From contig NZ_JAPDNQ010000001.1 of the NCBI RefSeq assembly GCF_025989145.1, forward strand, positions 1,798,001 through 1,862,000: DNA of 64,000 bases, written 5' to 3'. Source of the DNA: Microbacterium sp. SSM24. Lineage in GTDB: Bacteria; Actinomycetota; Actinomycetes; Actinomycetales; Microbacteriaceae. The notes below the pieces were generated by a model. The model ran no database searches. It was not told where the DNA came from and was given only the letters and a program-made list of their open reading frames with translations. Shown piece after piece: positions 1 to 6,967 of this stretch. Both the position numbers and the translations under genes were made by a program. The number at the start of each line of letters is the position of its first letter. The stretch's first letter is position 1.

Positions 1-1
1 G

Positions 2-172
2 GTCTACAAGTTCTACGGCAGCAGGCATCCGGAGATCAATCGCGCGTGGGTCGAAGCGCTGATGTACACCGCCAACGCGCCCACCGGGCTCTACCCCGTT
101 GCGGAGCCTCCCGAGGGGGTGACCGCGATCACCGCTCGGCAGGATGCCCGGGTCGGCGAGAGGACGCATTGA
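2..172 (+). CDS. C-terminal fragment of an unidentified protein
   Basis: An open frame enters from the left edge and stops at the TGA at 170-172, giving 56 residues that begin VYKFYGSRHPEIN and end GERTH. The composition and codon use (GC-rich third positions) look like real coding sequence. I do not recognise the family, and no catalytic motif can be named from this fragment. It converges with the small minus-strand gene that follows, only 7 bp away, and no clear terminator lies between them. Confidence 0.55.
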   Translation, partial: VYKFYGSRHPEINRAWVEALMYTANAPTGLYPVAEPPEGVTAITARQDARVGERTH

Positions 173-179
173 GCTCCGG

Positions 180-518
180 CTAGAGCAGATCCGGAAAGTC
201 GTAGTCCGAGGCCGGCCAGGGCTCCTCGGGCTGAGCGCTCGCGGGCCGGGAGATCGCGTCGATGCGCTCCTGCATCTCCTGCGTGGCGGCGCGATTGTCG
301 GGCGCCACGACGTCGGAGTTGGTCGACTCGATCAAGAGCACGGTGTTGGCGTTCAAGAGGAACGACGCGTCGACGGTGTTGCCGTCGGAGCTGATCGACT
401 TCAGCGTCACCGAATCCGCCCCGTGGGTGTCCGCGATCAGACGCGCATACTCCAGCAGCGCTTCCGCAGCGGCGTCACCCATCAGGAGGGACTTGTCTGC
501 GAAGGTGACATGTTTCAT
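180..518 (-). CDS. Small conserved hypothetical protein (112 aa)
   Basis: The frame could extend upstream to 566, but the ATG at 518 (MKHVTFADKSLLMGD) gives a compact soluble protein and avoids an Arg/Trp-rich, non-coding-like extension. The sequence alternates short beta-like stretches (TLKSISSDG, DASFLLNANTVLLIES) with an Ala-rich helix, and it ends in a Pro/Asp-rich tail, DYDFPDLL. No signal peptide or membrane segment is visible. I do not know the function; small proteins of this kind occur in Microbacteriaceae. It is a single-gene unit facing the fragment at the left edge. Confidence 0.6.
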   Translation of the reverse strand: MKHVTFADKSLLMGDAAAEALLEYARLIADTHGADSVTLKSISSDGNTVDASFLLNANTVLLIESTNSDVVAPDNRAATQEMQERIDAISRPASAQPEEPWPASDYDFPDLL

Positions 519-602
519 GGGAGGACCGTACGTCCACCTCCGCCGAAACACCCACCCTCTTGACATTCGATGATCGGCGACGCGGGGCGCCGCGAGGGTG
601 CG

Positions 603-1544
603 TCAGCGGACCCGGATCGCCGAAGGCTGAATCGACACGGTGAACGTTCGGGTGAGACCCAGCTCCTCGCCGTCGATCTCGAATGCCCTCGCCTCGGGGA
701 GGGACACCTCGAGCGTCTTGGCGCGGCCGTGGCCGACCGCGTCAGTGCTCGTGAGGTCATCCTTGTCGGTGATCAGCCGCTTCAGACCGTTGTCCCAGAT
801 CATCGTCTTCAGGGTTCCTGCCCATTGCGCCACGCCTTCCGCGCTGAGCACGAGGTAGTCCAGCTCGCCGTCCGAGGGATCCGCGTCGGGCAACAGGGTG
901 AGACCTCCCTGGAGCGTGCCGCAGTTCGCGACGAGAAGGGTGTGGCCCTCCTCGTCCCGCGCCGGCTGACCGTCGCTCGTGATGCGGAAGGGAACGATCT
1001 CGCTCGCAGCGAGGGCGCGGCCGAGCGACTCGACGTACGCGAGCCAGCCCGCCTTGTCCTTCAGCGCATCATCCGTCTCGGCGATCATGTGCGCGTCGAT
1101 TCCGAAGCCGACCATGACGACGAAGCCGTGGCGCTCGAGCCCCCGATCGAGATCGACCTCGACCCAGCCGACGTCGATGGCCCGCGGATCGCCCTCGAGC
1201 GCCCGTGCGATGGCCGCAGGGATGTCGCCGAGCGGAACGTCGAGGTTCCGGGCGAGCAGATTGCCGGTGCCCAGCGGCACGATCGCGAGCTCGGCATCGG
1301 ACGGGTTGTCGGCGAGATGCTCGGCGACCGCGCGGACGGTGCCGTCTCCGCCCGCGACGATGATGAGGTCCGCGCCGGAGGCCAGCGCATCCTTCGCAGC
1401 GCCCTGACCGGGGTCGTCGGCGGTGGTCTCCCACCAGGTGACTTGCGGACCGCCGCCCTCACCCAGCGCGTCCGTCAGCCCGGACTGCAGACTCTCCCTG
1501 TCCGTCTTCGTCGGATTCCAGATGATTGCGATCTTCGACGTCAT
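603..1544 (-). CDS. Diacylglycerol kinase family lipid kinase
   Basis: A 313-residue protein of the DAGK_cat/NAD-kinase-like superfamily. Residues 65-69 carry the nucleotide-binding GGDGT motif and residues 90-95 the second motif PLGTGN. A C-terminal beta-sandwich includes GTLQGGLTLLPDA and the ELGL region near the end. Members phosphorylate diacylglycerol or related lipids with ATP at the inner membrane face and recycle lipids from envelope synthesis. The ATG at 1544 (MTSKIAIIWNP) was chosen because the P-loop-like first strand starts there; the upstream extension to 1727 is Arg/Pro-rich and unlike the family. The exact lipid substrate cannot be read from sequence. It is separated from the envelope operon to its right by about 190 bp. 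Confidence 0.85.
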   Translation of the reverse strand: MTSKIAIIWNPTKTDRESLQSGLTDALGEGGGPQVTWWETTADDPGQGAAKDALASGADLIIVAGGDGTVRAVAEHLADNPSDAELAIVPLGTGNLLARNLDVPLGDIPAAIARALEGDPRAIDVGWVEVDLDRGLERHGFVVMVGFGIDAHMIAETDDALKDKAGWLAYVESLGRALAASEIVPFRITSDGQPARDEEGHTLLVANCGTLQGGLTLLPDADPSDGELDYLVLSAEGVAQWAGTLKTMIWDNGLKRLITDKDDLTSTDAVGHGRAKTLEVSLPEARAFEIDGEELGLTRTFTVSIQPSAIRVR

Positions 1545-1734
1545 CGATGTCTCCCTCGATCGGTACGGATCAAGGATGCGGGTCGACGAGGGTATGCGTC
1601 CTGCCCTTGACAGGAGACGGGATCCGTTGTGCATCGGATGCCGCGGACCGAAAGCGCGGGGTGGCGCTCCCGAGTGGGCTGCCCACGTCGAGCGGGCCCC
1701 ACCGAGGTGAGGCCCGCCCGAAGACACCGATACG

Positions 1735-2298
1735 TCAGCTCTCCGAGATGTTCTCTCGTGCGTGCTGGGCCTGGTCCTTGACCTCGCCCGCGGCGGAATG
1801 CGCCTGATCGGTCACCGCGGTCACGGATTCCTGGGCCGATTCCTTCACCGACGCGAACGCCGCCTGGGCGGGTTCCTTCAGGTGCTCGCCGACCTCTTTC
1901 GCCACGTCGGAGACCTGATCGACCAACGGCTGCGCGTGATCCTTCACGCTCTCGGCCAGGTCCTTCTCCTTCGTCGATGCGGGGATGAGCGAGGCGAGCA
2001 GCAGCCCGGTACCGAAGGCGATCAGCCCGACGGCGAGGGGATTGCCCTCCGCCTTGGCGACGGCCCGGTCCTTGACGTCGCCGACGTGGGACCCGGCGTC
2101 GGCGAGCGATGACTCCGCATCGTCGACCGCGCCCATGACCCGCTCGCGCACGGAGCCGAAGGCACCGCGCACTTTGTTCATCTGGCGGTCGACGACCTTC
2201 GAGGGGGAGACCTTGTCGGCGAGGGCGTCGACGTCCATTCCCAGGTCCCGCCTCGTGCGCTCGATATCGGCGCGGATCTCATCGGGTGAGTCGCTCAT
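1735..2298 (-). CDS. DUF3618 membrane-anchored coiled-coil protein
   Basis: 187 residues. The N-terminus SPDEIRADIERTRRDLGMDVDAL is the DUF3618 signature. A single membrane segment follows around residues 80-100 (NPLAVGLIAFGTGLLLASLIP), and then a long Ala/Lys/Glu helix resembling LEA or YtjA-type stress proteins (VKESAQESV, VKDQAQHA). Proteins of this family are found beside Holin-X proteins in actinobacteria and are thought to act at the envelope during stress; the mechanism is unknown. The ATG at 2298 has a GAGGAG ribosome site just upstream. It overlaps the end of the preceding holin-like gene by 4 bp, so translation is probably coupled. It is the last gene of a three-gene operon. Confidence 0.8.
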   Translation of the reverse strand: MSDSPDEIRADIERTRRDLGMDVDALADKVSPSKVVDRQMNKVRGAFGSVRERVMGAVDDAESSLADAGSHVGDVKDRAVAKAEGNPLAVGLIAFGTGLLLASLIPASTKEKDLAESVKDHAQPLVDQVSDVAKEVGEHLKEPAQAAFASVKESAQESVTAVTDQAHSAAGEVKDQAQHARENISES

Positions 2299-2708
2299 CG
2301 GTTCTCCTCGTTTCTCTTCAGCGTTTCCGGAATCTCTCCGAGGGTCTCCACCGTCTGCGGAGCGCCCTTTACCTTCTCGAACTGGCCGCGGCCGGCGACG
2401 TACAGGATCGCCGCGACGATCCCCCAGATCACAGCGACCACGACGCCCGCCCAGCCGCCGCCCATCAGCGTGCCCAGGGCCCACCAGAGGCCGAGCGACA
2501 GAAAGAACAGCACCATCAGAGCGCCGTACACGGCGCCGCCCACGAGCCCCGACCCCTTCGCGGCCTTGCTCGCGGAGTCCTTCACCTCGGCCTTGGCGAG
2601 AGCGACCTCCTGCCGCATCAGCGTCGAGATGTCACGCGACACCTCCCCCAGCAGATCGCCCAGCGACGTCGAGGCGGCCTTGGCTTCAGACGGTGTGGTG
2701 TCGGTCAT
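2295..2708 (-). CDS. Phage holin family protein (Actinobacterial Holin-X type)
   Basis: 137 residues. An amphipathic N-terminal half ([28 protein letters not shown]) is typical of the Holin-X/DUF1469 family. Two hydrophobic helices follow, roughly residues 54-78 and 82-104 (VYGALMVLFFLSLGLWW; WAGVVVAVIWGIVAAIL). Despite the name, chromosomal members are small membrane proteins of unknown role rather than lysis proteins, and nothing phage-like surrounds this one. The ATG at 2708 lies 23 bp inside the end of the upstream coiled-coil gene, and the stop overlaps the DUF3618 start, which supports one transcript for all three. Confidence 0.8.
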   Translation of the reverse strand: MTDTTPSEAKAASTSLGDLLGEVSRDISTLMRQEVALAKAEVKDSASKAAKGSGLVGGAVYGALMVLFFLSLGLWWALGTLMGGGWAGVVVAVIWGIVAAILYVAGRGQFEKVKGAPQTVETLGEIPETLKRNEENR

Positions 2709-3402
2709 CGTGGCCGTCCTCTCCGTGATGGCCTGCCGTGCTGGAGGCCGTCTGCGCGTAGAGAGGCGCATCCTCTCCGTTGCTCGGCGAGGAGACCGGC
2801 ATGACCGTCGCCGGGGGACTCGTCCGGAGCTCCGGCGCGGGGGCCGGCGACGTCGGACGCGCTTCTGTCGACGCCCTGTCGTCGGCGGCGTTCGCGGCCA
2901 GGGCCCGGGTCAGTCTGCCGACCACGATCCCGGTGACAGCCGCTGCCAGGATGAACGTGCCGGGCTTCCGGCGAGCGAAGCGCTTGACCTCGGTGAGCAC
3001 CGCGGCCGGATCGCGGTCGCCCAACCAGGATGCCGCGGCGGACAGACGCGTCGACGCCTGCTGGACGAGGTCGCCGGCGACTCCTCTGCCATCGGAAGCC
3101 CTGGCCATTTCGCCGAGCTCGTCACCGACCGAACGCAGTCCGCCCGCGAGGCGCTTCTGCTGCGTGTCTGCCTGCTCCTTCAGCTCGCGCTGCGTCTGCG
3201 CGAGAAGATCCTTCCCCTGCGACTTCGCCTCTCCGACGACCGTCGCAGCTTCTTCTTTCGCCGTTCCGAGGACATCCTTCGCCTGCGCCTCGGCGGTGTC
3301 CTTCAGGTCGGAGGCTTCCTGCTTCACCGCCTCCACCTTGCCCGATGTGTCGGCCGGGAGAGTTCCCGAGCCGTTCGAGCTCGTCTCATAGCTGTTCGAC
3401 AT
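2686..3402 (-). CDS. Coiled-coil membrane protein, first gene of the Holin-X/DUF3618 operon
   Basis: 238 residues. About 110 residues of highly charged Ala/Lys/Glu helix (DLKDTAEAQAKDVLGTAKEEA) resemble LEA/apolipophorin-like stress proteins. A predicted membrane helix lies around residues 150-170 (PGTFILAAAVTGIVVGRL), followed by a Pro/Thr-rich tail and a His/Asp-rich end, GHHGEDGHDDRHH, that could bind metal. The ATG at 3402 is preceded by AAAGGAG. The layout (soluble helix, one membrane helix, low-complexity tail) is common in actinobacterial operons with Holin-X and DUF3618. The function is unknown; an envelope-tethered protective role is inference. Its promoter must lie in the gap shared with the divergent sigK-like gene. 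Confidence 0.7.
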   Translation of the reverse strand: MSNSYETSSNGSGTLPADTSGKVEAVKQEASDLKDTAEAQAKDVLGTAKEEAATVVGEAKSQGKDLLAQTQRELKEQADTQQKRLAGGLRSVGDELGEMARASDGRGVAGDLVQQASTRLSAAASWLGDRDPAAVLTEVKRFARRKPGTFILAAAVTGIVVGRLTRALAANAADDRASTEARPTSPAPAPELRTSPPATVMPVSSPSNGEDAPLYAQTASSTAGHHGEDGHDDRHHTV

Positions 3403-3687
3403 GAATGCTCCTTTCCGCGATTCCGATCCTGCGATCGGTGGGGTCTCATTAAGCGCCCGCGCGGATGCATCGCCTCCCCCCTTGCCTCGATGCCATTCGC
3501 GGTGTACTCGTAACCGCGTCGCTCTGGGTCCGCGGCGCTGACTGCATCCGGCGGCGGCCTTTCGCCGGAACAACTCTGCGACGGGTCGAGACGACCCGCC
3601 CGGGCGGTGCGCGCGGTACCGTGGTCGCGATCGCGATCCCGGTCACGTGTGCCGGCACCGAAGCCGGAGAACGCGGAGCGAAACAGC

Positions 3688-4236
3688 GTGGACGACGACG
3701 AAGAGCGGGCACTGTGCGCGAGGTTCCGCGCCGGCGACGAGCACGCCCTCGAGCAGCTCTACCGCCGCTGGTCGCCGATCGTGTTCACCCTCTCGCTTCG
3801 GGTGCTGGGAGACCGCGGAGACGCGGAGGATGTGACCCAGAAGACGTTCGTCTCGGCGTGGACCTCGAGAGCGGCATACGATCCCGCGAAGGGAAGGATG
3901 TCCACGTGGCTGGTGGCGATCGCGCGGCGTCGCATCGCCGACACGTTCGAGGCGCGGAGGCGCGTGCGCGAGCTCCAGGAGAAGCTGCAGGCGTACACGC
4001 TCAGCGAGGATCCTCCCTCCGAGATCGACCTCGGCGATCGCCTGCTCCTCGCCGACGAGATCGACCAGCTCGAGCCCGATGCGCAGCGCGTGGTGCGGCT
4101 GGCGTTCTACGACGACCTCACCCACCAGCAGATCGCGACGCGCCTCGACATGCCCCTCGGTACCGTGAAGAGCCACATCCGCCGAAGTCTCATCCGCCTG
4201 CGCAGCCGATTGGAGGCGTCTCATGTCGCATCTTGA
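3688..4236 (+). CDS. sigK: ECF RNA polymerase sigma factor, SigK-like
   Basis: 182 residues starting at the GTG at 3688, which has GGAG 8-12 bp upstream; the longer frame from 3607 begins with an implausible Arg/Ser repeat. Region 2 covers about residues 15-80 (YRRWSPIVFTLSLRVLG, DAEDVTQKTFVSAW) and region 4 about 120-175 (LTHQQIATRLDMPLGTVKSHIRR, a classic helix-turn-helix). The gene overlaps an anti-sigma factor and is followed by a fasciclin-domain secreted protein. That order matches the mycobacterial sigK-rskA-mpt70/83 system, so I assign the SigK name by context. It would direct RNA polymerase to its own locus and to surface-protein genes when RskA is degraded. Confidence 0.85.
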   Translation: MDDDEERALCARFRAGDEHALEQLYRRWSPIVFTLSLRVLGDRGDAEDVTQKTFVSAWTSRAAYDPAKGRMSTWLVAIARRRIADTFEARRRVRELQEKLQAYTLSEDPPSEIDLGDRLLLADEIDQLEPDAQRVVRLAFYDDLTHQQIATRLDMPLGTVKSHIRRSLIRLRSRLEASHVAS

Positions 4237-4936
4237 TCCTGAACGTCTCGCGCTGATCGCCGTCGAGGGAACGACGACGGATGCCGAGCGCACCCATCTC
4301 GCCACGTGCGACGCATGCTCGGTCGAGCTCGCCGAGCTCGAGCAGACCGTCGCGGTCGGGAGGTCCACGCTCGCGATCGGCGACCTCGAGGCGCCCCCGG
4401 AGCGCGTGTGGCAGCGCATCCTCGACGATGTGCGGAGCATCCCCGCGGCCGACGCGGCAGCGGAGCCGGTCGCGCCTTCCGCCGACGCCCGGCCGAAGCG
4501 CCGCCGGGGGACGCGCGTGCTGTGGACCCTCGCGGCGAGCGTCGCCGCGGTGCTGGCGGTTGTCGGGGTGTGGAACCTCGTCCGGCCGGCGGCATCCGTC
4601 GAGATCGCCGCCGCGACGCTGGCGGCGTTCCCCGGCCACGCCGGCGCGGCGGGGGAGGCCGTCGTGACGGAGTCGTCCGACGGGGAGCGCACCGTCACCG
4701 TGACCCTCGACGCCGACGCCGATGCGGACGGGTTCCGCGAGGTCTGGCTGATCACAGCGGATGCCTCGGCCCTCGTCAGCCTCGGGGAGCTCGACGGATC
4801 CGAGGGCACCTTCGTCGTGCCGGCCGACATCGACCTGCGCGACTACGTGCTCGTCGACATCTCGCAGGAGCCGCGGGATGCCGACCCCGCGCACTCCGGG
4901 GACTCGATCGTGCGCGGTGAACTCGACTTCACCTGA
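4223..4936 (+). CDS. rskA: Anti-sigma-K factor, RskA family
   Basis: 237 residues. The N-terminal cytoplasmic domain carries an H-x3-C-x2-C zinc-anti-sigma motif (HLATCDAC, about residues 23-30). One membrane helix spans about residues 93-113 (VLWTLAASVAAVLAVVGVW), and an external RskA C-terminal beta domain follows (VTVTLDADADADGFREVWLI ... LVSLGELDGSEGTFVVPADI). It holds the sigma factor at the membrane; regulated proteolysis releases it. The ATG at 4223 has GGAGG upstream and overlaps the sigma gene by 14 bp, so the two are co-translated. The intact zinc motif and RskA domain make this assignment firm. Confidence 0.9.
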   Translation: MSHLDPERLALIAVEGTTTDAERTHLATCDACSVELAELEQTVAVGRSTLAIGDLEAPPERVWQRILDDVRSIPAADAAAEPVAPSADARPKRRRGTRVLWTLAASVAAVLAVVGVWNLVRPAASVEIAAATLAAFPGHAGAAGEAVVTESSDGERTVTVTLDADADADGFREVWLITADASALVSLGELDGSEGTFVVPADIDLRDYVLVDISQEPRDADPAHSGDSIVRGELDFT

Positions 4937-4943
4937 CGCCGCT

Positions 4944-4971
4944 GCATCCAACACGTCCGCTCCGCACGAAT
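4944..4971 (+). promoter_or_regulatory. SigK-type promoter candidate before the fasciclin gene
   Basis: GCATCC at 4944-4949, a 16-bp spacer, then ACGAAT at 4966-4971. As I recall, the mycobacterial SigK consensus is CCATCC-N16/17-CCGAAT, so each half matches 5 of 6 bases with correct spacing. It lies between the rskA stop and the fasciclin start, about 58 bp before the ATG. Assignment to SigK is inference from motif and context. Confidence 0.5.
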
Positions 4972-5028
4972 ACCAGGGTGACGCCGTCCGCCCGGACGCG
5001 CCGCATCCCATCGAAGGAGATCGGAACC

Positions 5029-5616
5029 ATGAAGAAGTCACGTCTGGCCATCGCGGCGGTCGCCGCGCTCGCCCTCGTCTTCTCAGCCACGCCCGCTCAG
5101 GCGCACGGCGGCACGCCACCCGGCACGATCGTCGACGTCGCGGTCGCGACATCGGGCGGCGGCACGCCGGACAGGAACCCGTGGGACTACGACATCCTCG
5201 TGCAGGCGGTGCTCGCCACCGGGCTCGACGGCGCCCTCTCCGACACGTCGACGAAGTACACGGTGTTCGCGCCGAACGACCGCGCATTCCTTCGGCTCGT
5301 CACCGACCTCACGGGCACGGCGCCGGCGAGCGAGGCGGACGCCCTGACGACGATCACCTCCGCCTTCACGGTCGACCAGATCGCCGACATCCTGCTGTAC
5401 CACGTGGTCGCCGGAAAGCGGCTCGGACCCCTGAAGGTGCTCACCGCCCGGTCGCTGACGATGGCCGACGGCGGCATCGTGAAGCCCCGCGGCATCACCC
5501 TCCGTGATGAGACCCCCGCGCTGCGCGACCCGCGTCTCGTGCTGTGGGCGATCAACATCCCCGCATCGAACGGGGTCATCCACACGATCGACCGGGTGCT
5601 CGTCCCGGCCATGTGA
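5029..5616 (+). CDS. Secreted fasciclin (FAS1) domain protein, MPT70/83-like
   Basis: 195 residues. A Sec signal peptide (MKKSRLAIAAVAALALVFS, cleavage near AQA-H at residue 25) precedes a single FAS1 domain. The domain shows the H1-like YTVFAPNDRAFLRL segment, the YH-containing LLYHVVAGKRL, and the H2-like NGVIHTIDRVLVP at the C-terminus. FAS1 proteins mediate adhesion or matrix contacts outside the cell. No lipobox is present, so it should be released rather than lipidated. The ATG at 5029 has GAAGGAGA 10-17 bp upstream. It is the likely main target of the upstream SigK/RskA pair, as MPT70/MPT83 are in M. tuberculosis. Confidence 0.85.
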   Translation: MKKSRLAIAAVAALALVFSATPAQAHGGTPPGTIVDVAVATSGGGTPDRNPWDYDILVQAVLATGLDGALSDTSTKYTVFAPNDRAFLRLVTDLTGTAPASEADALTTITSAFTVDQIADILLYHVVAGKRLGPLKVLTARSLTMADGGIVKPRGITLRDETPALRDPRLVLWAINIPASNGVIHTIDRVLVPAM

Positions 5617-5620
5617 CGAC

Positions 5621-5677
5621 TCGGCCGCCGCCTCCGCCGGGTGACCCCCCAGCATCCGGCGTCGAGGCGACGGCCGA
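5621..5677 (+). terminator. Terminator-like hairpin after the fasciclin gene
   Basis: TCGGCCGCCGCC (5621-5632) can pair with GGCGACGGCCGA (5666-5677) with one G-T wobble and a loop of about 33 bases. It begins 5 bp after the fasciclin stop. No T-tract follows, which is common for high-GC actinobacterial terminators. The long loop makes this tentative. Confidence 0.35.
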
Positions 5678-5678
5678 C

Positions 5679-5984
5679 TCACCGAGCCCGCGCATCGTCC
5701 ACGCCGGCCCGGTGGACGATGCCGAGCGTGATGTCCGAGTCGGTTCCCTCCCCGGCGGCCTGCTCCGAGTAGCGCTCGAGCGCCCCTGCTGGGCCAGCCG
5801 CGCCCGTACCTCGAGGAGCTCGGTTTCCTCCCAGTCGTCCAGGTCGAGCAGGCCTTCGCTCGAGTAGTCGGGGCTCCGGTCGGCCATTGCGACGACGTTC
5901 AGCGCGCCGATTGATCCCACCGCCGCCATCTCGGTGAGGTCGTCGAGCAACGCCCTGAGCGGGCGAGCGCAGTTCTGAGAACAA
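5679..5984 (-). pseudogene. Frameshifted remnant of an unidentified gene
   Basis: Reading leftwards, one frame gives a convincing protein segment (RPLRALLDDLTEM, IGALNVVAMADRSPDYSSEG, LLDLDDWEETELLEVRARLA). Near 5795 sense switches to another frame, which continues ALERYSEQAAGEG, TDSDITLGIVHRAGVDD and ends at the stop at 5679. A one-base indel in a GC-rich run would join them. The 5' end lacks a plausible start and merges into non-coding sequence. I do not recognise the family. It could instead be coincidence in GC-rich DNA, but the acidic/hydrophobic pattern of both halves is unlike the usual shadow-frame composition. Confidence 0.35.
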
Positions 5985-6019
5985 CGTCGAATCGGCTCTT
6001 GATGCAAGTCGCTATAGCG
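5972..6019 (+). promoter_or_regulatory. Palindromes upstream of the catabolic island
   Basis: GTTCTGAGAAC (5972-5982, perfect inverted repeat) and CGCTATAGCG (6010-6019, perfect) lie 70 and 34 bp before the ATG of the substrate-binding protein. They are the only clear palindromes in the 435-bp gap, which otherwise holds only the gene remnant and a terminator-like hairpin. Either could be an operator for the GntR-family regulator encoded in the island. That link is inference; no second copy was found near the regulator gene. Confidence 0.35.
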
Positions 6020-6052
6020 AGTAGCGTGTGGCGAACATCGAGAGGAGAAACA

Positions 6053-6967
6053 ATGCAAGACATGAAGAAACGTCGTGGAGCAATGGCGCTCGCCGTTGCC
6101 TCAGCGCTCGCGCTGAGCTTGTCCGCCTGTGCCTCGACACCAGGCGGAGAAAGCACCCCAGGTGGCCCGACAACCGAACCAGGCGCCGTGGATCAGGAGC
6201 TCGTCGCGCTCCTCCCAGAGGACGTCCGTGATCGCGGAAGTCTGATCATCGGCGCTTCGCTCGACTACCCGCCGGACAACTTCATGGAGGACGATGGGAC
6301 GACTCCCACGGGCTACATGGTCGACATCCTCCAGGCCGTGGGCGATCGCGTCGGGCTCGAGATCGACTACCAGCGGGTGGACTTCGCGAGCGTCCTCACC
6401 GGCATCGAGGCGGGCCGCTACGACGGAGGCATCAGCTTCTTGGACTCCCGCGAGCGACAGGAAGTCGTCAACGTGGTCGGCGTCTACGGCGCGGCGCAGT
6501 CGTTCCTCGTCATGGACGGCAACGAGATCGACATCCCGCCCTGCGGGCTGAAGGTCGGGGTCGGCGCCGGCTCGATCGAGGAGACCTACCTCGGCCGGAT
6601 GTCGGACGACGAGTGTGTGGCCGAGGGACTGGATCCCATCCAGATCCTCACTTCGCCGAGCAACCCACAGGCCCAGACGGCCATGGCGTCGGGACGTGTT
6701 GACGCTGTCTTCGGGTCCACCGCCGCGGCGGCCTGGGCGGTCGAGGAGTCCGATGGCGCGTTCGCGATCGCTGGCGAACCGTTCAAGCTCACCGACAGCC
6801 CGCTGACCGGAATCGCGGTGAACAAGGATCGCACGGACATCGCCGAGGCGCTGCAGGCGATCGTGCAGTCGTTGATCGACGACGGAACGTACGACCAGAT
6901 TCTCGATGAGTGGGGCGTGGCCGGCATCGCAGTCGACACCGCGACGTTGAACGGGGCGACCGAGTGA
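6053..6967 (+). CDS. ABC transporter substrate-binding lipoprotein (family 3, polar amino acid type)
   Basis: 304 residues. A lipoprotein signal with lipobox LSAC puts the acylated cysteine at residue 26. The SBP_bac_3 fold follows: RGSLIIGASLDYPPDNFMEDDG, GYMVDILQAVGDRVGLEIDY, and the characteristic C-terminal DDGTYDQILDEWGV. It captures a small amino-acid-like solute outside the membrane for the permease and ATPase encoded downstream. AGAGGAGAAA lies just before the ATG at 6053. The stop overlaps the next gene (GTGA), starting a run of coupled genes that reaches 19291. The ligand is unknown; the enzymes of the island suggest an amide, lactam or N-acyl amino acid. Confidence 0.85.
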   Translation: MQDMKKRRGAMALAVASALALSLSACASTPGGESTPGGPTTEPGAVDQELVALLPEDVRDRGSLIIGASLDYPPDNFMEDDGTTPTGYMVDILQAVGDRVGLEIDYQRVDFASVLTGIEAGRYDGGISFLDSRERQEVVNVVGVYGAAQSFLVMDGNEIDIPPCGLKVGVGAGSIEETYLGRMSDDECVAEGLDPIQILTSPSNPQAQTAMASGRVDAVFGSTAAAAWAVEESDGAFAIAGEPFKLTDSPLTGIAVNKDRTDIAEALQAIVQSLIDDGTYDQILDEWGVAGIAVDTATLNGATE

